A stretch of DNA of 64,000 nucleotides from Bacillota bacterium (GCA_023412915.1 JAEZRE010000014.1:62001-126000), one strand, 5' to 3'. Shown: positions 42,964 to 52,384, counted from the first letter of the stretch. Numbers and translations are program-made. The notes: generated from the letters alone by a model not told the origin.

Positions 42964-43269
42964 TTACCTCCCTGGATTGTTTATATTATTGTTGACGATA
43001 TTTACTATATCGCTGATGAATTTGCCTATAATAGGCAGGTTCCACTGCACAAGGTATCTGAGAACATACATTATAAGCGCAGCCAGCAGCGTAAACCCTA
43101 TCGAGGCGCCGAACCCCCTTGCAATACCTGCCATGAAATTCGAAAACAGCATTTTTCGTGGGTGTTCAAGGTACTCTACATATTCTTTTATCTTGGTCTT
43201 CTCCATGTTGAAGGAAATCCGGTCGAGTTTCCTGCTAAGGAGCCTGTACATGGTTTTTTTGCCGAACAC
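42964..43269 (-). CDS. Small membrane protein (DUF5665-like)
   Basis: The 101-residue protein has a basic amphipathic N-terminal part (RLLSRKLDRISFNMEKTKIK) and a membrane region (ASIGFTLLAALIMYVLRYLV) followed by NLPIIGKFISDIVNIVNNNI. The arrangement matches DUF5665-type small proteins found in sporulating Firmicutes. It lies three bases before the zinc finger gene. No biochemical role is known. Confidence 0.65.
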   Translation of the reverse strand: MFGKKTMYRLLSRKLDRISFNMEKTKIKEYVEYLEHPRKMLFSNFMAGIARGFGASIGFTLLAALIMYVLRYLVQWNLPIIGKFISDIVNIVNNNINNPGR

Positions 43270-43294
43270 AAATACCCCCGCCTCTTTTCACGCG

Positions 43295-43537
43295 TTAAAC
43301 CCCGGTTTCGCCAAGCTGCTTTTTCGCAATGACGTGCCTGAGATTGTGAATATCCTTCTGAAGCGTACCTGTTATATCTTCAAGGCTGAACCTCACGCGC
43401 TCCAGCAGTTCATGGTCGTTCCGCAGCGTGTCGTCAGGATAATTTCCCACCGTATTCATCTCGATGTCGTTAAGCAGATCTCCGGCAATCTTGTAAATAT
43501 TCTCGAGATCGCTGTGCAATTCAGTTTCAATAAACAT
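43295..43537 (-). CDS. Small helical protein, unknown function
   Basis: The 80-residue protein begins MFIETELHSDLENIYKIAGD after GGGAGGAGGGTC, a strong ribosome site, and is predicted to be all-helical with a basic tail (LRHVIAKKQLGETG). I recognise no family. It is the first gene of the leftward group that ends with the zinc finger protein, 25 bases before the DUF5665-like gene. Confidence 0.6.
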   Translation of the reverse strand: MFIETELHSDLENIYKIAGDLLNDIEMNTVGNYPDDTLRNDHELLERVRFSLEDITGTLQKDIHNLRHVIAKKQLGETGV

Positions 43538-43609
43538 GTGACCCTCCTCCCGCGGTAAATGTCGATATATATATAGAATTTCAAATTAGCCGTTATTTTA
43601 TTATATAAA

Positions 43610-43658
43610 AGAAAAAAAGAACACAGCTGTCCGTTTATGCCGGAAAACCGCGTTCTTT
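43610..43658 (-). terminator. Terminator after aroB
   Basis: AAAGAAC and GTTCTTT close a larger hairpin with inner pairing, followed on the minus strand by TTTTTTCTTTT. Moderate match. Confidence 0.55.
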
Positions 43659-43691
43659 ATAACCAATTACAAGCTTATGCTCTTACCTGAA

Positions 43692-44786
43692 TCAGACAGC
43701 CTTATCCTCCTGCCCGAGTTCAACAAGGACCTGCTTTATAAGTTCGGTATCTTCAACATAACAGCCGAGGACTTCTCCTATTTCCCTGGGCAGGATGAAA
43801 TAGAGCCTTCCGTCCCTGACCTTCTTGTCGAGGTACATCATGTCCATTATCCTGCCGGTGTCCATGCCGTTCGTTTTTACGGGCAGGCCCGCCTTCTTCA
43901 GCGTACCTTCCACCTTTGTTACGGACTTGTCGCTCACCATGCCGAGCTTGTTGGCAAGCCTGAATGCGCCTGCCATACCGATCGAAACACATTCCCCGTG
44001 CAGCAGTCCGAAGCCTGAAACGCTCTCCACGGCGTGCCCTATAGTGTGCCCGAAATTGAGCAGGGCCCTGAGGTCTGCTTCCCGTTCATCCTGCTCGATT
44101 ATGTTCCCTTTGATCGAGCAGTTCATCTTTGTAATGTACTGCAGCACGTTCTCATCATAATTGTAGATCTTGTCTATATTGTAGTCGATGTAGTCGTAAA
44201 ACTCGGAATTCATTATCAGGCCGTGCTTGATGACTTCAGCCAGCCCAGATTTCAATTCCCTTTGAGGCAGCGTTCTTAGTGTGTTTACATTGATGAACAC
44301 GAACCTCGGCTGGTAAAAGGCCCCGACCATATTCTTGCTGCCCTCGAAATCCACTCCGGTCTTTCCGCCGATACTGCTGTCAGCTTGCGCCAGAAGGCTC
44401 GTCGGGATCTGTACGAAGGAAATGCCCCTCAGGTAGGTAGCCGCCGCAAAGCCCGTAATATCTCCCGTAACGCCGCCGCCCAACGCTACCAGCGTCGAAC
44501 TGCGGTCCAGCTTTAGAGAAATGAGCTTTCTGTAAATATCGCTGACCGTTTCGAGATTCTTGCTCATTTCCCCCGCGGGAAACGTATGGCAGTATATTTC
44601 CTTAGAATACAGCGATAATTCGTCCATGCAGGCCTGACGGTATTGTGTTTCGACATTACTGTCCGTAATGACCACAATCTTGCCGCCAAGCCTGGCGCTT
44701 TTACATGCCTTGTCGAGCCCCGAAAAGTCCGCCGCTATATAGATCGGATAACCCCTGTCTCCCAGGTTGACACTCATTTTAACCAT
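43692..44786 (-). CDS. aroB: 3-Dehydroquinate synthase
   Basis: The 364-residue enzyme makes 3-dehydroquinate from DAHP, second step of the shikimate pathway, using NAD and zinc. Characteristic segments are VALGGGVTGDITGFAAATYL, QIPTSLLAQADSSIGGKTGV and NLGHTIG-type NFGHTIGHAVESVSGFGLLH. Here the ATG at 44786 (MVKMSVNLGDRG) is chosen, because AAGGGTGG lies eight bases upstream; the ORF can be read to 44810. No other aro gene is adjacent. It lies right after ileS, from which it is separated by 64 bases. Confidence 0.95.
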   Translation of the reverse strand: MVKMSVNLGDRGYPIYIAADFSGLDKACKSARLGGKIVVITDSNVETQYRQACMDELSLYSKEIYCHTFPAGEMSKNLETVSDIYRKLISLKLDRSSTLVALGGGVTGDITGFAAATYLRGISFVQIPTSLLAQADSSIGGKTGVDFEGSKNMVGAFYQPRFVFINVNTLRTLPQRELKSGLAEVIKHGLIMNSEFYDYIDYNIDKIYNYDENVLQYITKMNCSIKGNIIEQDEREADLRALLNFGHTIGHAVESVSGFGLLHGECVSIGMAGAFRLANKLGMVSDKSVTKVEGTLKKAGLPVKTNGMDTGRIMDMMYLDKKVRDGRLYFILPREIGEVLGCYVEDTELIKQVLVELGQEDKAV

Positions 44787-44850
44787 ACCGTAACCACCCT
44801 TATAACGCATCGGTTCCTAAACCTTTGCCGCGTTTCAACGGGACTGCCCG

Positions 44851-47800
44851 TTATACCTTTGCCACTGTAAACACTACGTCTTCCCCGTTTATATTCCATT
44901 CCTTGCTGTAGCCCTCGCCGCCCGAAGGCCTGAGTTCATCCCCGAGGACTTCGTCGCTTATGACGGCCATATTGCGTTCGAATATCGCACTGATCCTGTC
45001 ATTGCCGCCGTAATAGACCCTTATGTGGTCCTGAACCTCGAAACCGGCTTCCTTCCTCATTGTCTGGAGCTTGCTTATGATCTCGCGGACAAAGCCTTCC
45101 TCCACCAGCTCCGGCGTCAGGTTGGTATCGAGCACCACGGCGACATCCCTGTCGCTTTCGGATACGAAGCCTTGTTTCTGCGCCGTGTCGACAAGCACGT
45201 CAGACAGCTCCAGGACGACTTCGGCGCCTTCAAGCTCGAAGCTTACCTTACCTTCCTTGTTGAAACGGTCCATGAATGCATTTCCGTCAACACCGGAAAG
45301 ATACTCTCCTATCTTCGGCACGAGCTTGCCGTACTTCGGTCCTAGCGTCCTCAGCTGCGGCTTGAATTTGTAGGTTGTAAAGCCCGAAGCATCGTCGGTG
45401 AATACTATCTGCTTTACGTTCAGTTCGTCCGCAACGAGTTCGCGGTACATCTGAGGAAGCTCGCCTTCTGCCTTGACATACATTTTCCCGATAGGCTGGC
45501 GGTTCTTTATATTCGCGGTATTTCTGCAGGCGCGGCCAAGAACAACGTATTTGAGCACTTTATCCATATTTTCTTCAAGGGCTGCGTCGACATACTCCTT
45601 TTTCACAGCCGGGAAATCGCACAGATGAATGCTTTCAGGTGCATTTGAATCAACGCTTCCAACAAGATTCAGATATATTTCCTCCGTGATGAACGGCACA
45701 AACGGCGCAGCCGTCTTCGAAAGCTCGACCAGTACCGTATAAAGCGTCATATAAGCGTTAATCTTGTCCTGACACATCTCCTTCTGCCAGAAGCGCTCCC
45801 TGCACCTTCTGACATACCAGTTGCTGAGTTCGTCCACGAACTCCTGTATATCCCTGCCGGACTCGGTTATCCTGTAGTTTTCGAGGTTTTTATCCACGTC
45901 TCCGATCAGTGTGTAAAGCCTTGAAAGTATCCATTTGTCCATTACGGACAGCTTATCCTTTTCAAGCTTGTAATCGAGCGGGTTGAAGCCGTCGATATTG
46001 GCGTACAGTACGTAGAAGGCGTAAGTGTTCCACAGAGTGCCCATGAACTTCCTCTGGCTCTCGCTCACTGCTTCCTCATAGAACCTGCTCGGCAGCCACG
46101 GCGCGCTCCCGGTGTAGAAATACCAACGGACGGCGTCGGAGCCCTGCTTGTTCAGTACAGTCCACGGATCGACGACATTGCCCTTGTGCTTGCTCATCTT
46201 CTGGCCCTCTTTGTCGTTGACATGGCCGAGCACTATGCAATTCTTGAACGCAGGCTCGTCGAACAGCAGCGTCGAAATGGCCAGCAGCGTATAGAACCAG
46301 CCTCTTGTTTGGTCTATGGCTTCGCTTATGAAATCCGCCGGATAGCGTTTTTCAAATATATCCTTGTTTTCGAAAGGATAATGCCACTGCGCAAAGGGCA
46401 TTGAACCTGAGTCGAACCAGCAGTCTATGACTTCTGAAACCCTCTTCATATCGCCCGAGCATTTGGGGCATTTGAGCTGTACATTGTCGATGAACGGTTT
46501 GTGCAGCTCTATATCGTCGGGTACGTCTTCTCCCAGTTCCTTCAGTTCTGCAATGCTTCCCACCAGATGGCGGTGACCGCATTTGCACTCCCATATCGGC
46601 AGAGGCGTTCCCCAGTATCTAGAGCGGCTGAGACCCCAATCCACTACGTTCTCCAGGAAGTTGCCCATACGGCCTTCCCTGATGTTTTCAGGCATCCAGT
46701 TTACGCTGTTATTGTTCTTCAGCAGTCTGTCACGTACCTCGGTCATCTTTATGAACCAGGTATCGCGCGCATAGTACAGCAGGGGCGTGTCGCATCTCCA
46801 GCAGAAAGGATATGAATGCTCATAGTCCAGCGTCTTGTATAGCAGGCCTTTTGCGTCGAGATCCTTGACGATCTCCGGATCCGCATCCTTGACAAACCTG
46901 CCCTTCCAGGGTTTTACCGCCTCAACGAATTCTCCCTGCTCGTTTACCATCTGCACAAACGGCAGATCATTGTCTCTGCCGACCCTGGAGTCGTCCTCGC
47001 CGAATGCGGGCGCTATATGGACTATGCCGGAGCCGTCTGTCAGAGTGACATAATTGTCGCAAACTACGAACCAGGCTTTTTTATCGGGGCTGGCAAAGTC
47101 GAATAAAGGCTCGTATTCCATACCTCGGAGTTCCGTACCTTTATAGCTCTTGAGAACGCTGTATTCGCTCTTCAGAACGGAAGGCGCAAGCGCTTCGGCC
47201 AGAATATACGTCTCATCGCCACACTTCACTCGTACGTAGGTTTCGTTGGGGTTTACGCACAAGGCGACGTTGGAGGGCAGCGTCCACGGCGTGGTCGTCC
47301 ATGCCATCAGGAATACTCCCGGTTCGCCTTTAACCCTGAATTTGACGAACACAGAGGTCTCTTTTACATCCTTGTAGCCCTGTGCGACTTCGTGGCTTGA
47401 CAGCGAGGTGCCGCAACGCGGGCAGTACGGTACTATCTTGTGGCCCTTGTAAAGCAGCCCTTTGTCCCAAATCTGCTTCAATGCCCACCATTCGGACTCG
47501 ATATATGTGTTGTTATAAGTGATGTAGGGATCCTCCATATCTGCCCAGAAGCCGACACGGTCGCTGATCTCCTCCCACTCGTGCTTGTATTTCCAAACGC
47601 TTTCCTTGCACTTCTGAATAAAGGGCTCTACGCCGTATCCTTCAATCTGCGGCTTGCCGTTAATACCCAGCAGTTTCTCGACTTCAAGCTCGACAGGCAG
47701 CCCATGCGTATCCCAACCGGCTTTTCTCAGCACATCGTAGCCCTTCATCGTCTTGTAACGCGGGATTATATCCTTCATCGCCCTTGTGAGGACATGGCCT

Positions 47801-47967
47801 ATATGCGGCTTGCCGTTGGCTGTAGGCGGCCCGTCATAGAAGGTGAACGCATCGCAGCCTTCCCTGAATTTAAGGCTCTTTTCAAAAATCTTGTTGTCCT
47901 TCCAGTACTTCAGCACTTCCGTTTCACGATCAACAAATTTCAGATCCGTCGATACTTTTTTGTACAT
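44851..47967 (-). CDS. ileS: Isoleucyl-tRNA synthetase, long (IleS2-like) form
   Basis: The 1038-residue class I synthetase has the HIGH motif PPTANGKPHIGHVLTRAM and KMSKH in GQKMSKHKGNVVDPWTVLN. The editing domain (MAWTTTPWTLPSNVALCVNP) is present. It lacks the C-terminal zinc cysteine cluster of the shorter bacterial IleS1 and is about 100 residues longer, features of the eukaryote-like IleS2 branch, which is linked to mupirocin tolerance in some bacteria. ATG 47967 follows AGGAGGAAG. It is controlled by a T-box leader with an Ile specifier. Confidence 0.93.
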   Translation of the reverse strand: MYKKVSTDLKFVDRETEVLKYWKDNKIFEKSLKFREGCDAFTFYDGPPTANGKPHIGHVLTRAMKDIIPRYKTMKGYDVLRKAGWDTHGLPVELEVEKLLGINGKPQIEGYGVEPFIQKCKESVWKYKHEWEEISDRVGFWADMEDPYITYNNTYIESEWWALKQIWDKGLLYKGHKIVPYCPRCGTSLSSHEVAQGYKDVKETSVFVKFRVKGEPGVFLMAWTTTPWTLPSNVALCVNPNETYVRVKCGDETYILAEALAPSVLKSEYSVLKSYKGTELRGMEYEPLFDFASPDKKAWFVVCDNYVTLTDGSGIVHIAPAFGEDDSRVGRDNDLPFVQMVNEQGEFVEAVKPWKGRFVKDADPEIVKDLDAKGLLYKTLDYEHSYPFCWRCDTPLLYYARDTWFIKMTEVRDRLLKNNNSVNWMPENIREGRMGNFLENVVDWGLSRSRYWGTPLPIWECKCGHRHLVGSIAELKELGEDVPDDIELHKPFIDNVQLKCPKCSGDMKRVSEVIDCWFDSGSMPFAQWHYPFENKDIFEKRYPADFISEAIDQTRGWFYTLLAISTLLFDEPAFKNCIVLGHVNDKEGQKMSKHKGNVVDPWTVLNKQGSDAVRWYFYTGSAPWLPSRFYEEAVSESQRKFMGTLWNTYAFYVLYANIDGFNPLDYKLEKDKLSVMDKWILSRLYTLIGDVDKNLENYRITESGRDIQEFVDELSNWYVRRCRERFWQKEMCQDKINAYMTLYTVLVELSKTAAPFVPFITEEIYLNLVGSVDSNAPESIHLCDFPAVKKEYVDAALEENMDKVLKYVVLGRACRNTANIKNRQPIGKMYVKAEGELPQMYRELVADELNVKQIVFTDDASGFTTYKFKPQLRTLGPKYGKLVPKIGEYLSGVDGNAFMDRFNKEGKVSFELEGAEVVLELSDVLVDTAQKQGFVSESDRDVAVVLDTNLTPELVEEGFVREIISKLQTMRKEAGFEVQDHIRVYYGGNDRISAIFERNMAVISDEVLGDELRPSGGEGYSKEWNINGEDVVFTVAKV

Positions 47968-48051
47968 AACTTCCTCCTGTAATATAAATCCCGGGTCATT
48001 CGACCCGTCCAATGTTTTGCCTGTTATGCAAATCCATATTGCATCCTTGAA

Positions 48052-48086
48052 AAATGAAACAAAAGAACCGTCCCTTTGTTTCATTT
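48052..48086. repeat. REP-like hairpin between T-box and ileS
   Basis: AAATGAAACAAA and TTTGTTTCATTT form an exact 12-bp stem with loop AGAACCGTCCC. The loop and stem motif recalls dispersed palindromes found in clostridial genomes near Y1-transposase genes. Confidence 0.55.
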
Positions 48087-48094
48087 ATTTCACA

Positions 48095-48375
48095 AATTAA
48101 AAAACCCCTCGATCCCAAACAAAGGGACGAGAGGATATACTCACGCGTTACCACCCAAATTACCGCCCGATTGCCAAGCCGCAGCTTGTCTTTCGAGGCA
48201 GTCTCCTGTCATACCTTTAACGGAGTGACCCGGCTTGTCGTACTCGCACCTTCGCGCTTTCAGCAAGCGGCTCCCGGAGGATTTTCAGGAAACTTCTCCG
48301 CAGCCTCGCACCGGCCGGCTGCTCTCTGTAGGATTAGCGATCCTTACTCGTTCCGATCATAGCCATAAAATATTA
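48095..48375 (-). promoter_or_regulatory. T-box riboswitch (tRNA-Ile) controlling ileS
   Basis: The leader has the T-box features in order: Stem I with an AGTA element (GAACGAGTAAGG), a specifier region AAAATC before CTCCGGGAG (codon ATC, Ile), a GGTGCGAG loop, and the antiterminator with TTTGGGTGGTAACGCGTGAG close to GGGTGGTACCGCG. It ends in a terminator, CCTCTCGTCCC...GGGATCGAGG followed by GGTTTTTTAA. Uncharged tRNA-Ile would favour the antiterminator and allow ileS expression. Confidence 0.9.
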
Positions 48376-48381
48376 AAAACC

Positions 48382-48411
48382 ATTATACATCAGGGACTTG
48401 TTACCTGTCAA
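48382..48411 (-). promoter_or_regulatory. Promoter of the ileS T-box leader
   Basis: TTGACA and TATAAT on the minus strand are 18 bases apart, both exact consensus. The promoter sits between the end of the DivIVA gene and the T-box. Confidence 0.85.
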
Positions 48412-48419
48412 CTAAGTCC

Positions 48420-48884
48420 TCAGGCGCTCCTGTCGTCCTCGTCGAAAATCTGCTTGAGCGTTTCCATCTGGGACATCAATAGCATTTCACATTTTGACTT
48501 GAATATATGCAGCTTCTTCTTCGAATCTTCGTATTCAAATTTTATTTTTACGACTTCCTGGTTGGCGTCGTTGATAAGCTTCTGTGCTCTTACTTCGGCG
48601 TCGCGAACGACATTATCAGCCTTTTCGTAAGCGTTCTTCTTTATGTCCTCGCCGGTCTGCTGTGCAACGAGCAGCGTATTCTGAAGCGACTCCTCGATGG
48701 TTTTGTAATGCTGAAGTCCTTCGTTCAACAGCGCAAGCTTGTCCTTGAGCTCCACGTTCTCACGTATGTACGCTGTGTAGTCTTCAATGACTTTGTCGAG
48801 GACGTCGTTTACCATGTCCTCGTTATAACCTCCGATTGCCTTTTTAAAGGTCAGATTCTGAAGATCATTCGGTGTGTAATTCAT
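48420..48884 (-). CDS. divIVA: DivIVA-domain protein
   Basis: The 154-residue protein has an N-terminal DivIVA-type motif (MNYTPNDLQNLTFKKAIGGY, NEDMVNDVLDKVIEDYTAYI) and long coiled coils (LKDKLALLNEGLQHYKTIEE and KLINDANQEVVKIKFEYEDS). DivIVA marks curved membranes and positions division or chromosome proteins; the cluster with sepF and ylmH supports a division role. ATG 48884 follows GAGGTGAT. Length is normal for the family. Confidence 0.88.
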   Translation of the reverse strand: MNYTPNDLQNLTFKKAIGGYNEDMVNDVLDKVIEDYTAYIRENVELKDKLALLNEGLQHYKTIEESLQNTLLVAQQTGEDIKKNAYEKADNVVRDAEVRAQKLINDANQEVVKIKFEYEDSKKKLHIFKSKCEMLLMSQMETLKQIFDEDDRSA

Positions 48885-48900
48885 CGATCGGATCACCTCT

Positions 48901-49698
48901 CTAAACTAGTTTTTTTATCAAAACCGATATCCTGTCTTTTTTAGTCATGCCGCCGACCGTTTCAAGTACGGCTCTTCCCTTGCCCCGCAGGCTCACGGTA
49001 TCGCCCTCGCGTACCGCTTTATCCGGGCTTACTGTCGCCTCCCAGTTCAGTTGAACCTTGCCGGCTTTGATATAATCCGCCGCCAGGCTTCTGGATATAC
49101 CGAATGCAGGTGCGCACAGGCTGTCGAGTCTGAGCGTCGAAAGCGTTGCCCTTATTTCCCTGGTTTTGGGCTCCGGGACATTCAACTCCGATATTTCCGA
49201 TATTTTAAGGCTGATCCCCGTATTGCCAATCTTTTCAAGATTTCCCGCAATATATCCGGCAATATCGTTCAGCACAAGGATATTGCATTTATCTTCCTTC
49301 ACAAGGATATCGCCCGTCACTTCCCGTTTGATCCCCAGACTCATCAAAGCGCCCAGATAATCCCTGTGCGTCAGGCTGTTCCTGGCAAGCGGAGTTATTT
49401 CGATGACCTTCAGTATACCGTCCAGGTATTCGTTCAAGTCATCTTCATCGGCGAATTCCGGCCTGAATACGGCAATAGCCCTTTCAGCGCCCGCATACCC
49501 GCCGGAAAACGAATATTCGCAGACGTTGAGCGAGGGCAGCAGCTTTTCCGCCAGATTGATCTGATGAGGGTCGAGAAAATCGGAATGTGAAAAACTTCTT
49601 GTTTTCCCGGCGAATTCGGATTTATCGAGCAGTCTCGCGATGGCAAGCCTGTCTTCGGCCTTGCTTATCGACCTTAAAACTCCGTCTTTGTTTTGCAT
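48901..49698 (-). CDS. ylmH: S4-domain RNA-binding protein (YlmH family)
   Basis: The 265-residue protein has a YlmH N-terminal region (ISKAEDRLAIARLLDKSEFA) and a C-terminal S4 domain (RLDSLCAPAFGISRSLAADY, IKAGKVQLNWEATV). YlmH lies in the ylm/sepF division cluster in Gram-positives and binds RNA; recent work links it to rescue of stalled 50S subunits. Here it is between divIVA and sepF on one strand, as usual. The start at 49698 follows GGCGTCGCTTCAT, a weak site, so a nearby alternative is possible. Confidence 0.85.
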   Translation of the reverse strand: MQNKDGVLRSISKAEDRLAIARLLDKSEFAGKTRSFSHSDFLDPHQINLAEKLLPSLNVCEYSFSGGYAGAERAIAVFRPEFADEDDLNEYLDGILKVIEITPLARNSLTHRDYLGALMSLGIKREVTGDILVKEDKCNILVLNDIAGYIAGNLEKIGNTGISLKISEISELNVPEPKTREIRATLSTLRLDSLCAPAFGISRSLAADYIKAGKVQLNWEATVSPDKAVREGDTVSLRGKGRAVLETVGGMTKKDRISVLIKKLV

Positions 49699-49710
49699 AT
49701 GAAGCGACGC

Positions 49711-50172
49711 CTAATATTTCATCCAGGGGAAATTACCCTTGTTTTTTATTTCGCCGCCGAGTTCACCCATTATGTCAACATTGTTGGGAGCAATAAGGAA
49801 AATGCCTGTGGAGATCTTCTGGATCTCTCCGTCCAACCCATAGACCGATCCGCTCAGAAAATCCACGACTCTCTGGGCTGTCTCCTTGTTAAGAGTTTCG
49901 AGATTGACGACTACGGGCTTTTTGCTCTTGAGATGATCGCAGACTTCACGGGCGTCATCGAAGGTCTCGGGTTGCATTATGACAACCTTGAACTGATTAT
50001 TGGAATGAATATTCACTACTTTGTTTTGTTGGGATTTCTTTGTAAAGGATTGCAAATAACCGGGAGTTGTATTGGATTCTTCTCTTTCTTCTTCCTGTAT
50101 ATCTTCCGCTTCTTCCTCTTCCTCAGATTCCCACCCAACGAGATTCAACATCTTGTTCAGCAGTTTAGCCAT
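49711..50172 (-). CDS. sepF: Cell division protein SepF
   Basis: The 153-residue protein has an N-terminal amphipathic membrane-binding helix (MAKLLNKMLNLVGWESEEEE), an acidic linker, and the SepF fold (KVVIMQPETFDDAREVCDHL, KKPVVVNLETLNKETAQRVV, DFLSGSVYGLDGEIQKIS). It tethers FtsZ filaments to the membrane. The ATG at 50172 follows GGAGGG; the frame to 50229 has no ribosome site. It lies in the standard yggS-sepF-ylmH-divIVA order. Confidence 0.93.
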   Translation of the reverse strand: MAKLLNKMLNLVGWESEEEEEAEDIQEEEREESNTTPGYLQSFTKKSQQNKVVNIHSNNQFKVVIMQPETFDDAREVCDHLKSKKPVVVNLETLNKETAQRVVDFLSGSVYGLDGEIQKISTGIFLIAPNNVDIMGELGGEIKNKGNFPWMKY

Positions 50173-50215
50173 TAGTAAATCCCTCCGTTTTTCGTTCGTA
50201 AATGTATATGAGTCA

Positions 50216-50932
50216 TCAGCGTTTTCCAAAGAGAGCGGTACCTATCCTTACCATGTTGGAGCCTTCCTCTATTGCTACCTCGAAGTCATTGCTCATGCCC
50301 ATGGAAAGATAATCCATATCTATATTATCAATATTTTCCTTCCTGATGTCAATAAGCAATTTTCTAAGGTTTGCAAACACCCACCTTATATTTTCAGGGT
50401 TTTCAGCCATCGGCGCTATCGTCATAAGACCTTTTACCTTAATGTTTTCCATTTTGCCAACTGCTTTGACGAATTCAAGCGTCTCTTCAGGCTTTATGCC
50501 AAATTTCGATTCCTCTCCGGCCACATTTACCTGAACGAGTACATCCATACGCCTGCCTGCCTTTTGAGCCCTTTTGCGTATTTCATCGGCGAGCTCCAGG
50601 CTGTCGAGCGAATGGATCATGCTCACCCTGTCAGCTATATATTTGACCTTGTTGGTCTGAAGATGGCCTATAAGGTGCCAATTACATCCTATATCCAATA
50701 TATCGGTCTTATCGCACAATTCCTGAACCCTATTTTCACCGAAATCTGTAAGACCTGCGTCAAAAGCAGTTTTGACCCTGTCCGCCGTCACCGTTTTACT
50801 GACGGCTATCACCTTTATTTCCCCGGGCTCCCTGCCTGATCTCGCGGCTGCTTCCCGTACCCTGGACAGGATCTTCTCATAATTTTCTCTTATTATTTTC
50901 TGATCCTCTGTGTAATTATTATTACCGGTCAT
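50216..50932 (-). CDS. yggS: Pyridoxal phosphate homeostasis protein (YggS/PLPBP)
   Basis: The 238-residue protein has the alanine-racemase-like barrel of the YggS family with the PLP Lys in IKVIAVSKTV, then FGENRVQELCDKTDILDIGC, WHLIGHLQTNKVKYIADRVS and the phosphate-binding SMGMSNDFEVAIEEGSNMVR. It regulates free PLP and has no known catalytic activity. It precedes sepF, as in most Gram-positives. Its start overlaps the preceding gene's stop by four bases. Confidence 0.93.
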   Translation of the reverse strand: MTGNNNYTEDQKIIRENYEKILSRVREAAARSGREPGEIKVIAVSKTVTADRVKTAFDAGLTDFGENRVQELCDKTDILDIGCNWHLIGHLQTNKVKYIADRVSMIHSLDSLELADEIRKRAQKAGRRMDVLVQVNVAGEESKFGIKPEETLEFVKAVGKMENIKVKGLMTIAPMAENPENIRWVFANLRKLLIDIRKENIDNIDMDYLSMGMSNDFEVAIEEGSNMVRIGTALFGKR

Positions 50933-52380
50933 TGCTCTATTATTTCTCCTTCGGCAATATTATCTGGATTCAGTATATAAGTATCGTAAAGGCTGACTGT
51001 CTTATTCACTTCAGCCTCGGGCGAACTGATAATGGCATATTCTTCATCCCTGCAAAGTATTTCGACGTTTCTGTTGGTCGCTACATTATACCTGATCAGC
51101 ATGATCCTGGCTTTAGTACCGTCCGTGGATATGTCCCTCAGGCATTTAAGCGGAACCTTCAGCCCTTCCTCCGTCTTGCTTATGAAGTCTACGCTGACTA
51201 TCCTTTGTGAAGAAAGAGTGTCGACTCCCCTGTTTATCCTGACGACTATCACTTTGCGGCCGTCAGCGCCGTTATTGATATTGTTTACGGTGCCGGTCGT
51301 TTCTATGTTCGTCCCGTTGATCCGAAGATCGATGCTTCCGCCTTCCTTGAATGCCTTCGCCTGTTCCGCGGTTACCGCTGCGGCAAGGTAAAGCTCGGTG
51401 CCCTTGATTATCTTGGCTGCGGGCATGCCTGCCTTTACGGTTCCGTTGCCGGCAGCGAGTTCCGGATATTTGGCCGATACGCCGTCGAGCTCTTCGGGAG
51501 TAAGCTTTTTAAGCGCCGCCGGAGTCAATTGCTTTTCAAATCCGTCGACAGTATACGAAACCACTCCCGAAGTGTCCGATTTTATCTCGACGGTGTTCCT
51601 GTTAATCCTGCCCTGTATGTCATCCTTCTGCTTCTGCAGTGACGTTATATAGCTGTCGGTTGAATTCTCACCAACAATTTCGGCTTTTTTCTCAACAATC
51701 TTTCCGATTTCGTTCCTGTATTTTGCCATATCCGAAAAGCTTCTTGAATTGCACGCAACTATCAGTTCCCGGACTTCTACGCCTATATCTTCATCGAGCT
51801 TCGCGAGATCGTCTGAGAAAAAGTCTGTTTTCTCCGCCTTTTCCATTTTTGCCTTGACGATCTTCGAGTTGATATCCTCGATATCCTTAAGAAGCTTGTC
51901 CGAGGTATCGTTCATTACAAGCGCAATACTTGAAAACGCAGGCGTCCTTTCACCTTCGCCGATCTCGGCTATGTATCTGCCTTCGATAGTCGAGGCCGCC
52001 AGCAGTTTTTCATCCCTGATTATTACGGCGCTGCTTTGTATGTATTCCTCAATGATACCATTACGTATGACGTCGCTGGTTATATGCCTTCCTGAAAGCC
52101 AGTTCATGAGAGATGGTATATATAGCAGAACGAAAAGAAAAAGCAACAGGCCCCCAAGCGTTGCACGCCTGAGGCTGCGCGGTTTGCTCTCCTCCGCCGG
52201 CCCGCCACCCTCGGCAGTATCACCTGCGGCATCATTTAGAGAACTCTCGGAATACATTTCGTGCATTCCGTCGGCTTTCCTTTTTGCTGCCCGGTTTACG
52301 GCATCGACAGGGGTTTTCTTTCTACCTGACGGTCCTTCGGCTTCTCTGTCCGTTTTGTCTTTTGCCAGTTTATACCTCAT
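50929..52380 (-). CDS. HlyD-like membrane-spanning protein
   Basis: The 483-residue protein has a charged cytoplasmic N-terminus (about 80 residues), one membrane helix (ATLGGLLLFLFVLLYIPSLM), and an extracytoplasmic part with lipoyl-like and coiled-coil features of HlyD/membrane-fusion proteins (DSYITSLQKQKDDIQGRINR; VKIIKGTELYLAAAVTAEQA). Its known clostridial neighbours are the division genes yggS and sepF, so a role at the division site is possible, though an export role cannot be excluded since no transporter is adjacent. The gene overlaps yggS by four bases. Confidence 0.7.
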   Translation of the reverse strand: MRYKLAKDKTDREAEGPSGRKKTPVDAVNRAAKRKADGMHEMYSESSLNDAAGDTAEGGGPAEESKPRSLRRATLGGLLLFLFVLLYIPSLMNWLSGRHITSDVIRNGIIEEYIQSSAVIIRDEKLLAASTIEGRYIAEIGEGERTPAFSSIALVMNDTSDKLLKDIEDINSKIVKAKMEKAEKTDFFSDDLAKLDEDIGVEVRELIVACNSRSFSDMAKYRNEIGKIVEKKAEIVGENSTDSYITSLQKQKDDIQGRINRNTVEIKSDTSGVVSYTVDGFEKQLTPAALKKLTPEELDGVSAKYPELAAGNGTVKAGMPAAKIIKGTELYLAAAVTAEQAKAFKEGGSIDLRINGTNIETTGTVNNINNGADGRKVIVVRINRGVDTLSSQRIVSVDFISKTEEGLKVPLKCLRDISTDGTKARIMLIRYNVATNRNVEILCRDEEYAIISSPEAEVNKTVSLYDTYILNPDNIAEGEIIEQ

Positions 52381-52384
52381 TTTA

